Below, piece after piece: positions 36,146 to 45,476 of a stretch of DNA of 59,189 nucleotides. This stretch comes from Bacteroidales bacterium. GTDB lineage: Bacteria; Bacteroidota; Bacteroidia; Bacteroidales; P3. The stretch spans positions 1-59,189 of the forward strand of contig JAISUE010000004.1 in assembly GCA_031272245.1 (NCBI GenBank), given 5' to 3'. The notes beneath the pieces were generated by a model, which worked only from the letters and a program-made list of their open reading frames with translations, made no database searches and was not told the origin of the DNA. Each line of letters begins with the position of its first letter. Position 1 is the stretch's first letter. Both the position numbers and the translations under genes were made by a program.

Positions 36146-37209
36146 TAGAAACACGTAAAAAACATAACAGAATAGTTATGTTAAACAATGCAGCAATTTT
36201 TATTGTGTCGTACTTGATAGTTTTTTACATATATCAACTTTTTACTTTAATACCTGCTTTTGCTCTGCAAATACCTTCGGTATTTCATACGGGATACATT
36301 GATTTTGATTCTGTAACTTCTTCTGCTTCGGCAGATGTTTGGCAAGACAAAGATAATATCTTTGCAGTTTTTGGTACATCGCCGTTAGTGATAGCAATCT
36401 TTGTTCTCTTTAATATATTAATTTTAACAGCGGCGGTTCATAAATTAAATTATTCATTGAGCGTTTTTTGTTTTTGGAATATTGTAAACGGCATATTGCG
36501 ATTTTTGGGTAATTTTATTTCCGGGCATATCTTTTATTTATGGTCTTCCAATCTGATAACTGATTTTTTGGGTTTATCTTATCCTTCAAAAATTGGCACT
36601 CTGCTATGTGTAATCGTAGCATTGATAATTACTTTTTTATGTATTACTTCTACAGTAAGACTTATTAAATATGTATTTAATCCTTTTACCGGTGCTGTAA
36701 AAGAAAAAGTTCTTTATTATATTTTGCTTCCTGTTTTAATTGGTATTTTGTTTCTATATACATATCTTTCGATTCCTAAATTTAACGAAAATGAATTTGG
36801 TATTTTTATTCTCACAGCTGCATCAGTTTATTTGATTTATTTTATGACAAACCGCAAATACAAAAACATAAAGGAAAGACGTGAAAGTATGTATGTGAAG
36901 TTCAATCGTCCTTTAATAATATCTGTATTAGTTTTACCATTTATTAAAATAATAACAGATAGAGGCATAAGTATTAATGCTTCTGTTTATCGCCAATACA
37001 TAATAGAAATGTTTCTTTTAATCAGTTTTTCACTTATAGCTTTTATAACTCTTGTATCTGTAATTTATTATTTTCATAAAAGACGTAAAATTCATAAACA
37101 GAAAATACTTAATGCACAAAATACATTCATAGAAAATAATGCTGATATAAATAATGCTGAATGGGGTATAAAGAAGCATGATATGGATAAATATAAAGAT
37201 GTATTGTAA
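36136..37209 (+). CDS. Multi-pass membrane protein of unknown function
   Basis: 357 aa with about eight hydrophobic segments; overlaps the upstream ORF by 10 bp. Confidence 0.75.
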   Translation: MEIIETRKKHNRIVMLNNAAIFIVSYLIVFYIYQLFTLIPAFALQIPSVFHTGYIDFDSVTSSASADVWQDKDNIFAVFGTSPLVIAIFVLFNILILTAAVHKLNYSLSVFCFWNIVNGILRFLGNFISGHIFYLWSSNLITDFLGLSYPSKIGTLLCVIVALIITFLCITSTVRLIKYVFNPFTGAVKEKVLYYILLPVLIGILFLYTYLSIPKFNENEFGIFILTAASVYLIYFMTNRKYKNIKERRESMYVKFNRPLIISVLVLPFIKIITDRGISINASVYRQYIIEMFLLISFSLIAFITLVSVIYYFHKRRKIHKQKILNAQNTFIENNADINNAEWGIKKHDMDKYKDVL

Positions 37210-37254
37210 AATATTTACTTTAATAAAATTAATAGTGCTAATTTTCTAATAAAA

Positions 37255-37330
37255 ATGTTTTGATTTTAGAATAAAAGTTTTTAATTTTGGATTAAAATGT
37301 TTTGACTTTGGATTAAAATGTTTTGATTTT
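37255..37330. repeat. Four-copy AT-rich intergenic repeat, 21-bp period (core TTTTGATTTTGGATTAAAATG)
   Basis: TTGA/TTAA cores at 37260, 37281, 37302 and 37323: exact 21-bp spacing. Confidence 0.85.
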
Positions 37331-37431
37331 CAATAAATGTAAATAATATCATTTTTAATTAAAATAGTAATTTTGTCATACAGATAAACTGAAAAAAGAT
37401 AAAAAGTAAATAATAATTTAAAATTAAACTT

Positions 37432-38820
37432 ATGTTTAGAAAAGAAATTTATGAGCAGCGAAGAAAACAATTAGCAAAAGACGTTGCTAACGGTATCATT
37501 CTCATTGCAGGCAACAGTGATGCTGCATTCAATTATCCAAATAATACTTATTCTTTTCGTCAGGACAGTACATTCCGTTACTTTTTTGCTCACAATCTGC
37601 AGGATTTGGCAGGAGTTATTGATTGCGAAAGCGGAGAGGAATGGTTATTTGGCGAAGATGTATCAATGGACGATATTATATGGACAGGTCCCGTACCTTC
37701 AATGAGAGAGAGAGCGGAAGAAGCAGGCGTAAAAAATTCCGGTTCTCTGGCTGATTTGGCTCTCATGCTCAACAACGCCATTGACCAAAGACGTAAAATA
37801 CACTATGTAACTCCTTACCGTATTAAAACTATCAACTACATTTCGGAGTTGCTTCATATAAAAAAGGATTGGGTTACAGCCTATTCTTCCGTTGAACTTA
37901 TGCAGGCGATAATAAAACAGCGTTCAGTGAAATCGGCAGAAGAGATTGTTGAAATAGAAAATGCTCTTGATACTGCCTTTAACATGCACACAACAATGAT
38001 GAGAATGGCTGCAAGGGAAGGAACGTTTGAATACGAAATAGCAGGAGCAATGGAGGGTTTGGCTTTGGCTGGAGGAGGTCCCGTATCATTCCCGATAATT
38101 CTAACAACTCACGGAGAGATTTTGCATGGACACGACCACAGTTTGAAATTAAAAAAGGGCAGAATGGTTGTTTCTGATGCAGGCAGCGAAAACCCTGAGG
38201 GTTATTGCAGTGATATTACACGGTCTGTTCCTGTTGGAGGGCATTTTGATGCAAGACAAAAAGCGGTTTATGAAACTGTTCTTTCTGCTCAATTACTCGT
38301 TCCAACTTTAATCAAGCCACACGTCCCTTACAAAGATGTTCACATTGCTGCTGTAACCCGTATTGGAGAAGGCTTAAAGGCAATGGGCTTGATGAAAGGC
38401 GATATAAATGAAGCGGTAAAAGAAGGAGCGATGGGTTTGTTTATGCCTCACGGACTTGGACACATGATGGGCTTGGACGTTCATGATATGGAGAATTATG
38501 GAGAAAACTATGTCGGTTATGATAAAAAATACAAACGTTCTGCACAGTTTGGTTTGGCATCTTTGCGTTTGGGAAGAGAATTGGAAAAAGGTTTTGTTAT
38601 AACAAATGAACCGGGTTGTTATTTTATTCCTGCTTTGATAGATCAATGGAAAGCCGAACACAAATGCGAAGCCTTTATAAACTACACGGAAGTAGAAAAG
38701 TATAAAGACTTTGGCGGTATTCGTATAGAGGACGATGTACTTGTAACCGAAGAAGGCTGTCGTACTCTTGGCAAACCAATACCAAAGACTGTTGAAGAGA
38801 TTGAAAGGGAGATGAGATAA
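37432..38820 (+). CDS. pepP: Xaa-Pro aminopeptidase family (M24) metallopeptidase
   Basis: RQDSTFRYFF, VSDAGSENPEGYCSDITRSVPVGG, FMPHGLGHMMGLDVHDM, NEPGCYFI, GGIRIEDDVLVTEEGCRTL. Confidence 0.92.
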   Translation: MFRKEIYEQRRKQLAKDVANGIILIAGNSDAAFNYPNNTYSFRQDSTFRYFFAHNLQDLAGVIDCESGEEWLFGEDVSMDDIIWTGPVPSMRERAEEAGVKNSGSLADLALMLNNAIDQRRKIHYVTPYRIKTINYISELLHIKKDWVTAYSSVELMQAIIKQRSVKSAEEIVEIENALDTAFNMHTTMMRMAAREGTFEYEIAGAMEGLALAGGGPVSFPIILTTHGEILHGHDHSLKLKKGRMVVSDAGSENPEGYCSDITRSVPVGGHFDARQKAVYETVLSAQLLVPTLIKPHVPYKDVHIAAVTRIGEGLKAMGLMKGDINEAVKEGAMGLFMPHGLGHMMGLDVHDMENYGENYVGYDKKYKRSAQFGLASLRLGRELEKGFVITNEPGCYFIPALIDQWKAEHKCEAFINYTEVEKYKDFGGIRIEDDVLVTEEGCRTLGKPIPKTVEEIEREMR

Positions 38821-38837
38821 ACTTTTTTATCACATAA

Positions 38838-38887
38838 ATATAAATAAAGGCGTTTTACTGATAATAATAAAACGCCTTTATTTATAT
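38838..38887. terminator. Bidirectional terminator between pepP and ridA
   Basis: About 20-bp perfect stem centred on TAAATAAAGGCGTTTTA...TAAAACGCCTTTATTTA, 10-nt loop. Confidence 0.85.
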
Positions 38888-38907
38888 AATCTATTTTTAA
38901 TAGAACG

Positions 38908-39294
38908 TTAGTTTGCTTTGTATGCTATAGTTTCTATTTCTATTAATACTCCCATAGGTAATTTTTCCACTGCATAAGCAGCTCGTGCCGGTAGCATCTC
39001 ATTATAATATTTAGCATATATAGTATTCATGGCAGTAAAATCGTCCATAGAGTTAAGAAGACAAGTAGTTTTAACCACGTCTTTGAAAGTATAACCTGCT
39101 TCTTTCAGTATGGCTTCAGTATTTTTTAAAACTTGTTCAGTTTGTTCACTAATACTTCCTTCTACTATTTTTCCCGTTTTAGGATTTACTGGTATTTGCC
39201 CTGAAATAAATAACATTCCATTGCCTGATAGAATTGCCTGACTGTATGGTCCTATTGCTTTAGGAGCATTTTCTGTGTTAATGACTTTATTCAT
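38908..39294 (-). CDS. ridA: RidA family (reactive intermediate/imine deaminase)
   Basis: [32 protein letters not shown]...[19 protein letters not shown]...[22 protein letters not shown]. Confidence 0.95.
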   Translation of the reverse strand: MNKVINTENAPKAIGPYSQAILSGNGMLFISGQIPVNPKTGKIVEGSISEQTEQVLKNTEAILKEAGYTFKDVVKTTCLLNSMDDFTAMNTIYAKYYNEMLPARAAYAVEKLPMGVLIEIETIAYKAN

Positions 39295-39308
39295 ATTTTT
39301 TATTTAGT

Positions 39309-42300
39309 TTATTTGTTAATTATGATTTGTTTTTTTACTGTTTCGTTTTTAGTATTTATTGTTATAAAATAAATTCCATTGTCAAGATGTTTTAATGATA
39401 TTTTCTTATTTTGTAAATTTTCATTAGATGATGCATAAACAATTTGTCCCAAAGAGTTTGTTATTAGAATATCAGCATTGTCTTTTAGATTTGTTGTAAT
39501 TGTAATAATATCGTTTGAAGGATTAGGAAAAATGTTTAAATCATGTGCAGTTATTGTTGCAGGTAAAGAAAGCGATGAAGCAATAATACTTAATTCTGTA
39601 GAATAATCTGCTTCACATTGTTCTATTTGAACTTTTACTCTATAAGAATAGTTTCCCTCTGCTTCTAATGTTTCAATATATTTTGTTGAAATGTTACTTA
39701 ATGATTGCCAACCTTCTGTATTGAATTGACGTTCCCAATCAATAACTGTCCCTTTGTAACCAGAAAGTCTTAATGTATCAGTACTTTCTCCAATGCCGAT
39801 AGTATCACCGACTAATTTATTTATTTTACCTCCTACAGATGTAAGTACTGTCATTAAAACAGAATTACTTGTGTCTTGAATAGTTCCATTGGAAATAACT
39901 ATTCTTCTAAACAAAGTAGTGTCAGTTAATGCTGGAGGTTGATAATTTTGTTCATTATTTGTTCCTGTAGCTGCAATCCAGTTATTTCCTGTTCTGCCTT
40001 TTTGTTCCCAAAAATATGTGAAATTGCCTAAACCGTCTGTTGGTGTTGAACCTGTAATTATAGAAGGTGTAGAACCGGAACAAAGAGTTTGATTACCGGA
40101 AATAGTGTTATTATTTACAGGATGATAATTTGTGCGGAAATTTAATTTAGAACCGTATGCTGTTCCCAAAGAAGTTGTAACAAAAGCACGTACATAATAC
40201 CTCAAACCTTCTGCTAAACCTGTTAGATTTACATTAAAACTTCCTGTATCTGCTGTTAGTGCTGTTACAATAGTAGAATTGTTTATATCAGGAGTTATAT
40301 TTGCATTTGAAGTATAAACAATACCTCTTGATATAATAGAAGCATCTCCCGCTCTGCTAACATATCCACCTGCAGTTGCTGTATTGTAACCTATATTAAT
40401 TACTATAGATGTAGAAACTGTTCCAAGTCCTGTTGGTGTTGTGAGTTGCATTACGTTTCCCGTTACAGTATCATTAGATATTGTTATAACAAAAGCTTTA
40501 TAATAAATGGTTGTATAAGGTGTGAGAGCCGAAAGTGTTGCTCCAATAGTATCGTTAGATAAAGTACCTGTAACAATATTTGGATTTACATTTAATTCAT
40601 TTGCGTCCGTATTCCAATAGAACCCACATTGTGTTATTGTTTGAGAACCTTGGTAAATTATATTTCCTTTAACGTATGCACTTGTTGCGTGTAAAGAGTC
40701 ATAAACTTGTGATAAAGTTTGAACGACTGGACGACTTCCAAAAAATGCAAAAACTATTGTTGAATCATTTGTATAGTGTATTTCTGTTATTGGTTTATTT
40801 ATAAGTGTACCATTTTTTAATTTTGCGGCAGGATTAGAATTATTTGTATATAAAGTATTTCCTGTTGTTCCTGGAAAAGTTGCTGATGCTGCTACTGTTT
40901 GGTTATAATTGCCGCTGGCAGGTTCTATAAACCATCCTCTGTCATTAGCATTAGCATTAACACTATTACCGCTCGCATTCAATTTTTGATTATCGCCATG
41001 CCAAATCAACATTCCTTTGCCGGGAAGATAAGCATCCCAACTTTTTTGTTGCCTGTTTTCTATCATAAAAAACTCATTAGAAGATAAAGTTATCTTATAA
41101 GCAATGGTATCATCTGTTAAAGCAGGTAAAATTAAACTGTCATTTGCGATTGAAAGTGAAATGGGAGTAATCCATCCGCAATAAGATTTTTCCCATGCAT
41201 TTAATCCGGCAGGAGTTGCTCCATTATTATTGTAACTTCCGGATGCCATTAAATCCCAACTGCTTGGATGAACAGCGTCTCCGTTAATAGTATCATCGGT
41301 ATCATAAAAATCTGGGTAGCCTAACACATGTCCAAACTCGTGACAAATAGTCCCTATACCGTCCATTGTTGTTGCATTTCGCTTTTCGGCAGAACACGAA
41401 TAATTAGTTATTCGTTTGCCATCTTTCCAAATATTTGGACGATTACCATAATAAGAAGAATTATAATAATCTATATTATAGCGATGAGGCCATATTTCAT
41501 TTGTATTTCCGGTTGAAGATTGAGGTGTCCCTGCAAAAATAAAATGAATAGCATCAACTTCTCCATCATTATCATTGTCATAAACGGTGAAATCTGTTGA
41601 AGCTGCATCTGCTGCATTCAAAGCATCAGCAAGAAAATCATACATACGGTAATCTTGTCTCCTGTATCCATTGACGATGGTATCTAATCCATAATAAGCC
41701 ATTGGGTGAGGAATGGTAACAGGACCTTTCACATCTATATCCATAGTAAATTGTCCATAAGAGTTTTCAAGATAATAATCTTTTACACTTCCCGTTCCAT
41801 TATAATTACTGTCTGAAACAAGACTTACAAAATCTGCATTTGTATATGTAAAAGGTAAATCTGAAAAAGAAACAAGTATTACCAAAAGTTTAACTGTTCC
41901 CTGTGTAGGATATGATTTGAGCACTTTTGTTTTATCAACATAAAAATTATTTGCTTTAGATTTTTTTAACTGTGCATCACTGAAACGTAAATTAGGTGGA
42001 AGCATTGAAAGAAATTTGTTTTCTTCATTTGTTCTTTCTTCTTTATTTGCTGCCAAATAATTAGATGCTACCAAATAACCTTCGTCATTGAGTATAGCAT
42101 AACACCAAAAACCTTCATTATTAGTTACTAATGTATAAGAATCGAGAGTTTTACCCCAATGAAAATATTCATCACCACATAGAAACATCGTTAATGTTTT
42201 TCCATTTGGTTGTTTTATTGTTATAGATGTTGGAATTGCAGGTACAGAATATACTGTTTGTATTGTTATTGCACAAAAGACTATTACTAAAAATGTCTTT

Positions 42301-42323
42301 ATTGGCATTGTTTTACTTCTCAT
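39309..42323 (-). CDS. M6 family metalloprotease with T9SS C-terminal sorting domain
   Basis: HEFGHVLGYPDFYD zinc motif, FN3-like repeats, C-terminal LNIFPNPSNDIITITTNLKDN...LDNGIYFITINTKNETVKKQIIINK. Confidence 0.9.
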   Translation of the reverse strand: MRSKTMPIKTFLVIVFCAITIQTVYSVPAIPTSITIKQPNGKTLTMFLCGDEYFHWGKTLDSYTLVTNNEGFWCYAILNDEGYLVASNYLAANKEERTNEENKFLSMLPPNLRFSDAQLKKSKANNFYVDKTKVLKSYPTQGTVKLLVILVSFSDLPFTYTNADFVSLVSDSNYNGTGSVKDYYLENSYGQFTMDIDVKGPVTIPHPMAYYGLDTIVNGYRRQDYRMYDFLADALNAADAASTDFTVYDNDNDGEVDAIHFIFAGTPQSSTGNTNEIWPHRYNIDYYNSSYYGNRPNIWKDGKRITNYSCSAEKRNATTMDGIGTICHEFGHVLGYPDFYDTDDTINGDAVHPSSWDLMASGSYNNNGATPAGLNAWEKSYCGWITPISLSIANDSLILPALTDDTIAYKITLSSNEFFMIENRQQKSWDAYLPGKGMLIWHGDNQKLNASGNSVNANANDRGWFIEPASGNYNQTVAASATFPGTTGNTLYTNNSNPAAKLKNGTLINKPITEIHYTNDSTIVFAFFGSRPVVQTLSQVYDSLHATSAYVKGNIIYQGSQTITQCGFYWNTDANELNVNPNIVTGTLSNDTIGATLSALTPYTTIYYKAFVITISNDTVTGNVMQLTTPTGLGTVSTSIVINIGYNTATAGGYVSRAGDASIISRGIVYTSNANITPDINNSTIVTALTADTGSFNVNLTGLAEGLRYYVRAFVTTSLGTAYGSKLNFRTNYHPVNNNTISGNQTLCSGSTPSIITGSTPTDGLGNFTYFWEQKGRTGNNWIAATGTNNEQNYQPPALTDTTLFRRIVISNGTIQDTSNSVLMTVLTSVGGKINKLVGDTIGIGESTDTLRLSGYKGTVIDWERQFNTEGWQSLSNISTKYIETLEAEGNYSYRVKVQIEQCEADYSTELSIIASSLSLPATITAHDLNIFPNPSNDIITITTNLKDNADILITNSLGQIVYASSNENLQNKKISLKHLDNGIYFITINTKNETVKKQIIINK

Positions 42324-42363
42324 TATAAAATATTTTTTTATTATTTAATCAAGATTTCGGCTG

Positions 42364-42371
42364 CAAAGGTA
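42364..42371 (-). promoter_or_regulatory. -7 promoter box (TACCTTTG) of the M6 protease gene
   Basis: Forward strand CAAAGGTA. Confidence 0.55.
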
Positions 42372-42608
42372 ATAAAAATAATGGTATTAGCCAAAATATT
42401 TGTTTGTTAATTTGTCAATTTTAAATTTTATTTTATAAGTTATTATTTGTAATTTATTGTATTGCAATAAAAAACTTGATTTTAGAAGAGAAAAGTAAAG
42501 AATTTTTATACGAAAACGAAGATAAAAATTAGTAAAATCAAAATATTTGGGAACAATAACTTCACAATAATCTCTTGTAATTACAAAACAGCAAAATAAT
42601 AATTTATA

Positions 42609-42616
42609 TATTTTTG
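42609..42616 (+). promoter_or_regulatory. -7 promoter box (TATTTTTG) of the SurA-like gene
   Basis: TATTTTTG 30 nt upstream of ATG 42646. Confidence 0.6.
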
Positions 42617-42645
42617 CGTTCCTTAAACAATAATAAAAAAATAAA

Positions 42646-44034
42646 ATGAGAAATATAAAAACATTGTCCTGTATGTTGTCTTGCTGTTTTTTGTCGGCAA
42701 CGCAAATCTATGCACAGGAACAAGAAAGCAACGTTATTGATAAAGTTATTGCAGTTGTAGGAAAAAATATGGTTAAAGAATCAGACCTTGAAATAGCATA
42801 TCTGCAATCTAAAATGCAAAATAATTTGCCATCAGAGAATAAACATACTTCAAAATGTGAGTTTTTAGAAACAATGTTGTTAAATAAACTTCTTTTACAT
42901 GAAGCAGAAATTGATACTACGATTACTTTTACTGATGTAGAAGTGGAGAAAAATTTTGAAAATATAGTACGAATGAATTATGGTTCTATTGAAAATTGTG
43001 AGAAAGCAATGGGAAAATCTTTTCGTGAAATCAAAGAACAACAATTACCATTGCACAAAGAACGCATGATGATTCAAAGTGTTGTGGAAAAACTTTCAAC
43101 AGATAATAAATTGACTCCGAAAGAAGTAACAGATTTTTTCCATTCTATTCCGCAAGATAGTTTGCCTGTTATAAATGAAGAATACGAATTTACACAAATA
43201 GTTAAACTTCCTCTTATAAGTCAGGAAGATAAAGAAATAATATATCAACGATTGAATGATTATAGAGAACGTGCTTTGAAAGGTACTGCTTTTGCTACTC
43301 TCGCCAAACTTTATTCGGAAGATCCGGGAACTGCTAAAAAGGGTGGAGAACTTGGTTTCTTTTCAAGAGGACAAATGCTTGAAGAGTTTGAAACGGCTGC
43401 TTTTGCATTGGAAAAACCGGGTGATATTTCTCCTGTGATAGAAACAAAGTATGGTTTTCATATCATACAGTTGATAGAACGCAGAGGCAATCAGGTAAAT
43501 TGTCGTCATATTCTTATACAGGCTAAACCTTCCGATATAGCATTAGCAAAAGCAAAGACAGAATTAGATAGTGTAAGAGCGTTAATAGAGAGTGGAAAAA
43601 TATCGTTTGAAGAGGCAATAGGTACATTTTCTGATGACGAAAGCAAAATAAATGAGGGGTTGATTATAAATTCTTATAACGGTAGTGCAAAATTTTCTAA
43701 GGAAAATATAAATGAAATAATGAAGAACGTTAATAAGGTTGATTTTTTGTCAATGAAACAGGGAAACATAACACAACCTGTTTTGTTTGAAGCAGAAAGT
43801 GGAAATGCTTATAGATTGATTAAGGTAAGGCATAAAACGGAGGCTCATAAGGTAAATCTTCATGATGATTATGATAAAATTTATAACCTTGCAAGCGAAG
43901 CAAAACGTACAGAAGATCTTGTTAAATGGGCAGAAAAACATGTAGGAAAAACGTATGTTCGTCTTGATAACGATTATATCAACTGTAATTTCAAAATAAA
44001 TTGGACAAAAAACAAATTTGACTCAAAAGATTAA
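42646..44034 (+). CDS. SurA-like periplasmic peptidylprolyl isomerase/chaperone
   Basis: Signal peptide, IDKVIAVVGKNMVKESDLE, parvulin motifs LYSEDPGTAKKGGELGFFSRGQMLEEFETAAFALEKPGDISPVIETKYGFHIIQ, second NCRHILIQAKPS. Confidence 0.9.
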   Translation: MRNIKTLSCMLSCCFLSATQIYAQEQESNVIDKVIAVVGKNMVKESDLEIAYLQSKMQNNLPSENKHTSKCEFLETMLLNKLLLHEAEIDTTITFTDVEVEKNFENIVRMNYGSIENCEKAMGKSFREIKEQQLPLHKERMMIQSVVEKLSTDNKLTPKEVTDFFHSIPQDSLPVINEEYEFTQIVKLPLISQEDKEIIYQRLNDYRERALKGTAFATLAKLYSEDPGTAKKGGELGFFSRGQMLEEFETAAFALEKPGDISPVIETKYGFHIIQLIERRGNQVNCRHILIQAKPSDIALAKAKTELDSVRALIESGKISFEEAIGTFSDDESKINEGLIINSYNGSAKFSKENINEIMKNVNKVDFLSMKQGNITQPVLFEAESGNAYRLIKVRHKTEAHKVNLHDDYDKIYNLASEAKRTEDLVKWAEKHVGKTYVRLDNDYINCNFKINWTKNKFDSKD

Positions 44035-44044
44035 AACTAAATTT

Positions 44045-45034
44045 ATGAACACAGAACAATCGCAATTTTCATCAGATGTTGAGGCAATGGACTTTTTAGT
44101 AAGTAAAAGTCAGCAACTTAAAAAAGAAATATCAAAAATTATAATAGGGCAAGAGACAATTATCAATCAAATACTCATATCGATTTTTGCCAATGGACAT
44201 TGTCTTTTAGTTGGCGTACCCGGTTTAGCAAAAACATTATTAGTGAACACTATTGCACAAACTTTGGGATTGACTTACAGTCGCATTCAGTTTACACCGG
44301 ATCTTATGCCTTCTGACATTATTGGTAATGAAATACTTGATAAGGAAAGAGAATTTAAATTTATAAAAGGTGCTGTCTTTGCTAATATTGTGCTTGCTGA
44401 CGAAATAAATCGTACTCCACCCAAAACACAAGCGGCACTTTTAGAAGCTATGCAAGAACATAATGTAACTATATCTGGCACAAAGCATTTGTTGGAGGAA
44501 CCATTTTTTGTGCTTGCAACGCAAAATCCGATTGAACAGGAAGGAACATATCCTTTACCTGAAGCACAATTAGATCGTTTTATGTTTATGCTTTGGTTGG
44601 ATTATCCTTCATTTGATGAGGAAATAAACATACTTAAAGCAACAACAGGCAGTAATAAAAATCAAGTAGAAAAGGTGTTATCTGTAGAACAAATAATTAT
44701 TTTTCAACAGATAATACGTAAAATGCCTGTTGTAGATAATGTTTATAACTACATAGTTCGTTTGGTTGAAAGCACACGATTAAATAATCCAAAAAATGAC
44801 ATTGCTAATAAATATCTTTCATGGGGAGCAGGACCACGTGCTTCACAATATCTTGTACTTGGAGCAAAATGTAATGCAGCTTTAAATGGCAAATATTCTC
44901 CGGACATAGAAGATGTGAAAGCAGTAGCTGTTTCTGTTTTACGACACAGAATAGTATTAAATTATACTGCACAGGCGGAAGGTTTTACACCAGAAAAAAT
45001 AATAGAACAACTTATCAATAATGTGTTGTTTTAA
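44045..45034 (+). CDS. MoxR-family AAA+ ATPase
   Basis: IIGQETIINQILISIFANGHCLLVGVPGLAKTLLVNTIA, ADEINRTPPKTQAALLEAMQE, ATQNPIEQEGTYPLPEAQLDRFMF; preferred start ATG 44045 (ORF track gives 44018). Confidence 0.94.
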   Translation: MNTEQSQFSSDVEAMDFLVSKSQQLKKEISKIIIGQETIINQILISIFANGHCLLVGVPGLAKTLLVNTIAQTLGLTYSRIQFTPDLMPSDIIGNEILDKEREFKFIKGAVFANIVLADEINRTPPKTQAALLEAMQEHNVTISGTKHLLEEPFFVLATQNPIEQEGTYPLPEAQLDRFMFMLWLDYPSFDEEINILKATTGSNKNQVEKVLSVEQIIIFQQIIRKMPVVDNVYNYIVRLVESTRLNNPKNDIANKYLSWGAGPRASQYLVLGAKCNAALNGKYSPDIEDVKAVAVSVLRHRIVLNYTAQAEGFTPEKIIEQLINNVLF

Positions 45035-45376
45035 AAATATGTATTTAACTTATTATAACTGATAACCTATTTATTATTATTTGCACTTTATTTCTTATCA
45101 AAATTGGAACACAGATAATTATTTTAAGCAAAATTAAAAATATAATTAACTGATAATAAGTTATAAATAAATTGATAATGAAAAATTTATTTATTTGGAT
45201 GTAATTTTGGTAGGAATGTGTGATATGTTCTTCTATATTATACTTTATAAGCTGAATTTGGACTATGATATAAAGTATAAATTGTGAATTAAGTGTAGCA
45301 AACATGAAAAATAAAAGTAAGGGGGGACAGGATAGAGAGAATTGAGCTTTAAGAGGATAAAATTTGAATTAAAATA

Positions 45377-45410
45377 AAAAGGGGTTACTTTAATTAGTAA
45401 CCTTTTTTAT
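45377..45410 (+). terminator. Intrinsic terminator
   Basis: AAAAGGGGTTACT-ttaatt-AGTAACCTTTTTT. Confidence 0.75.
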
Positions 45411-45476
45411 TTATTATAGTAAAAATTGTTATTTTTGCCATTTGATGATAAAAAATTTAATACATAAGATAAAAAA

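Noticed and set aside
45045-45305. 86-aa minus-strand ORF in the moxR-glnN gap
   Set aside because: Ile/Leu-rich translation of AT-rich intergenic DNA; no promoter or family signal.
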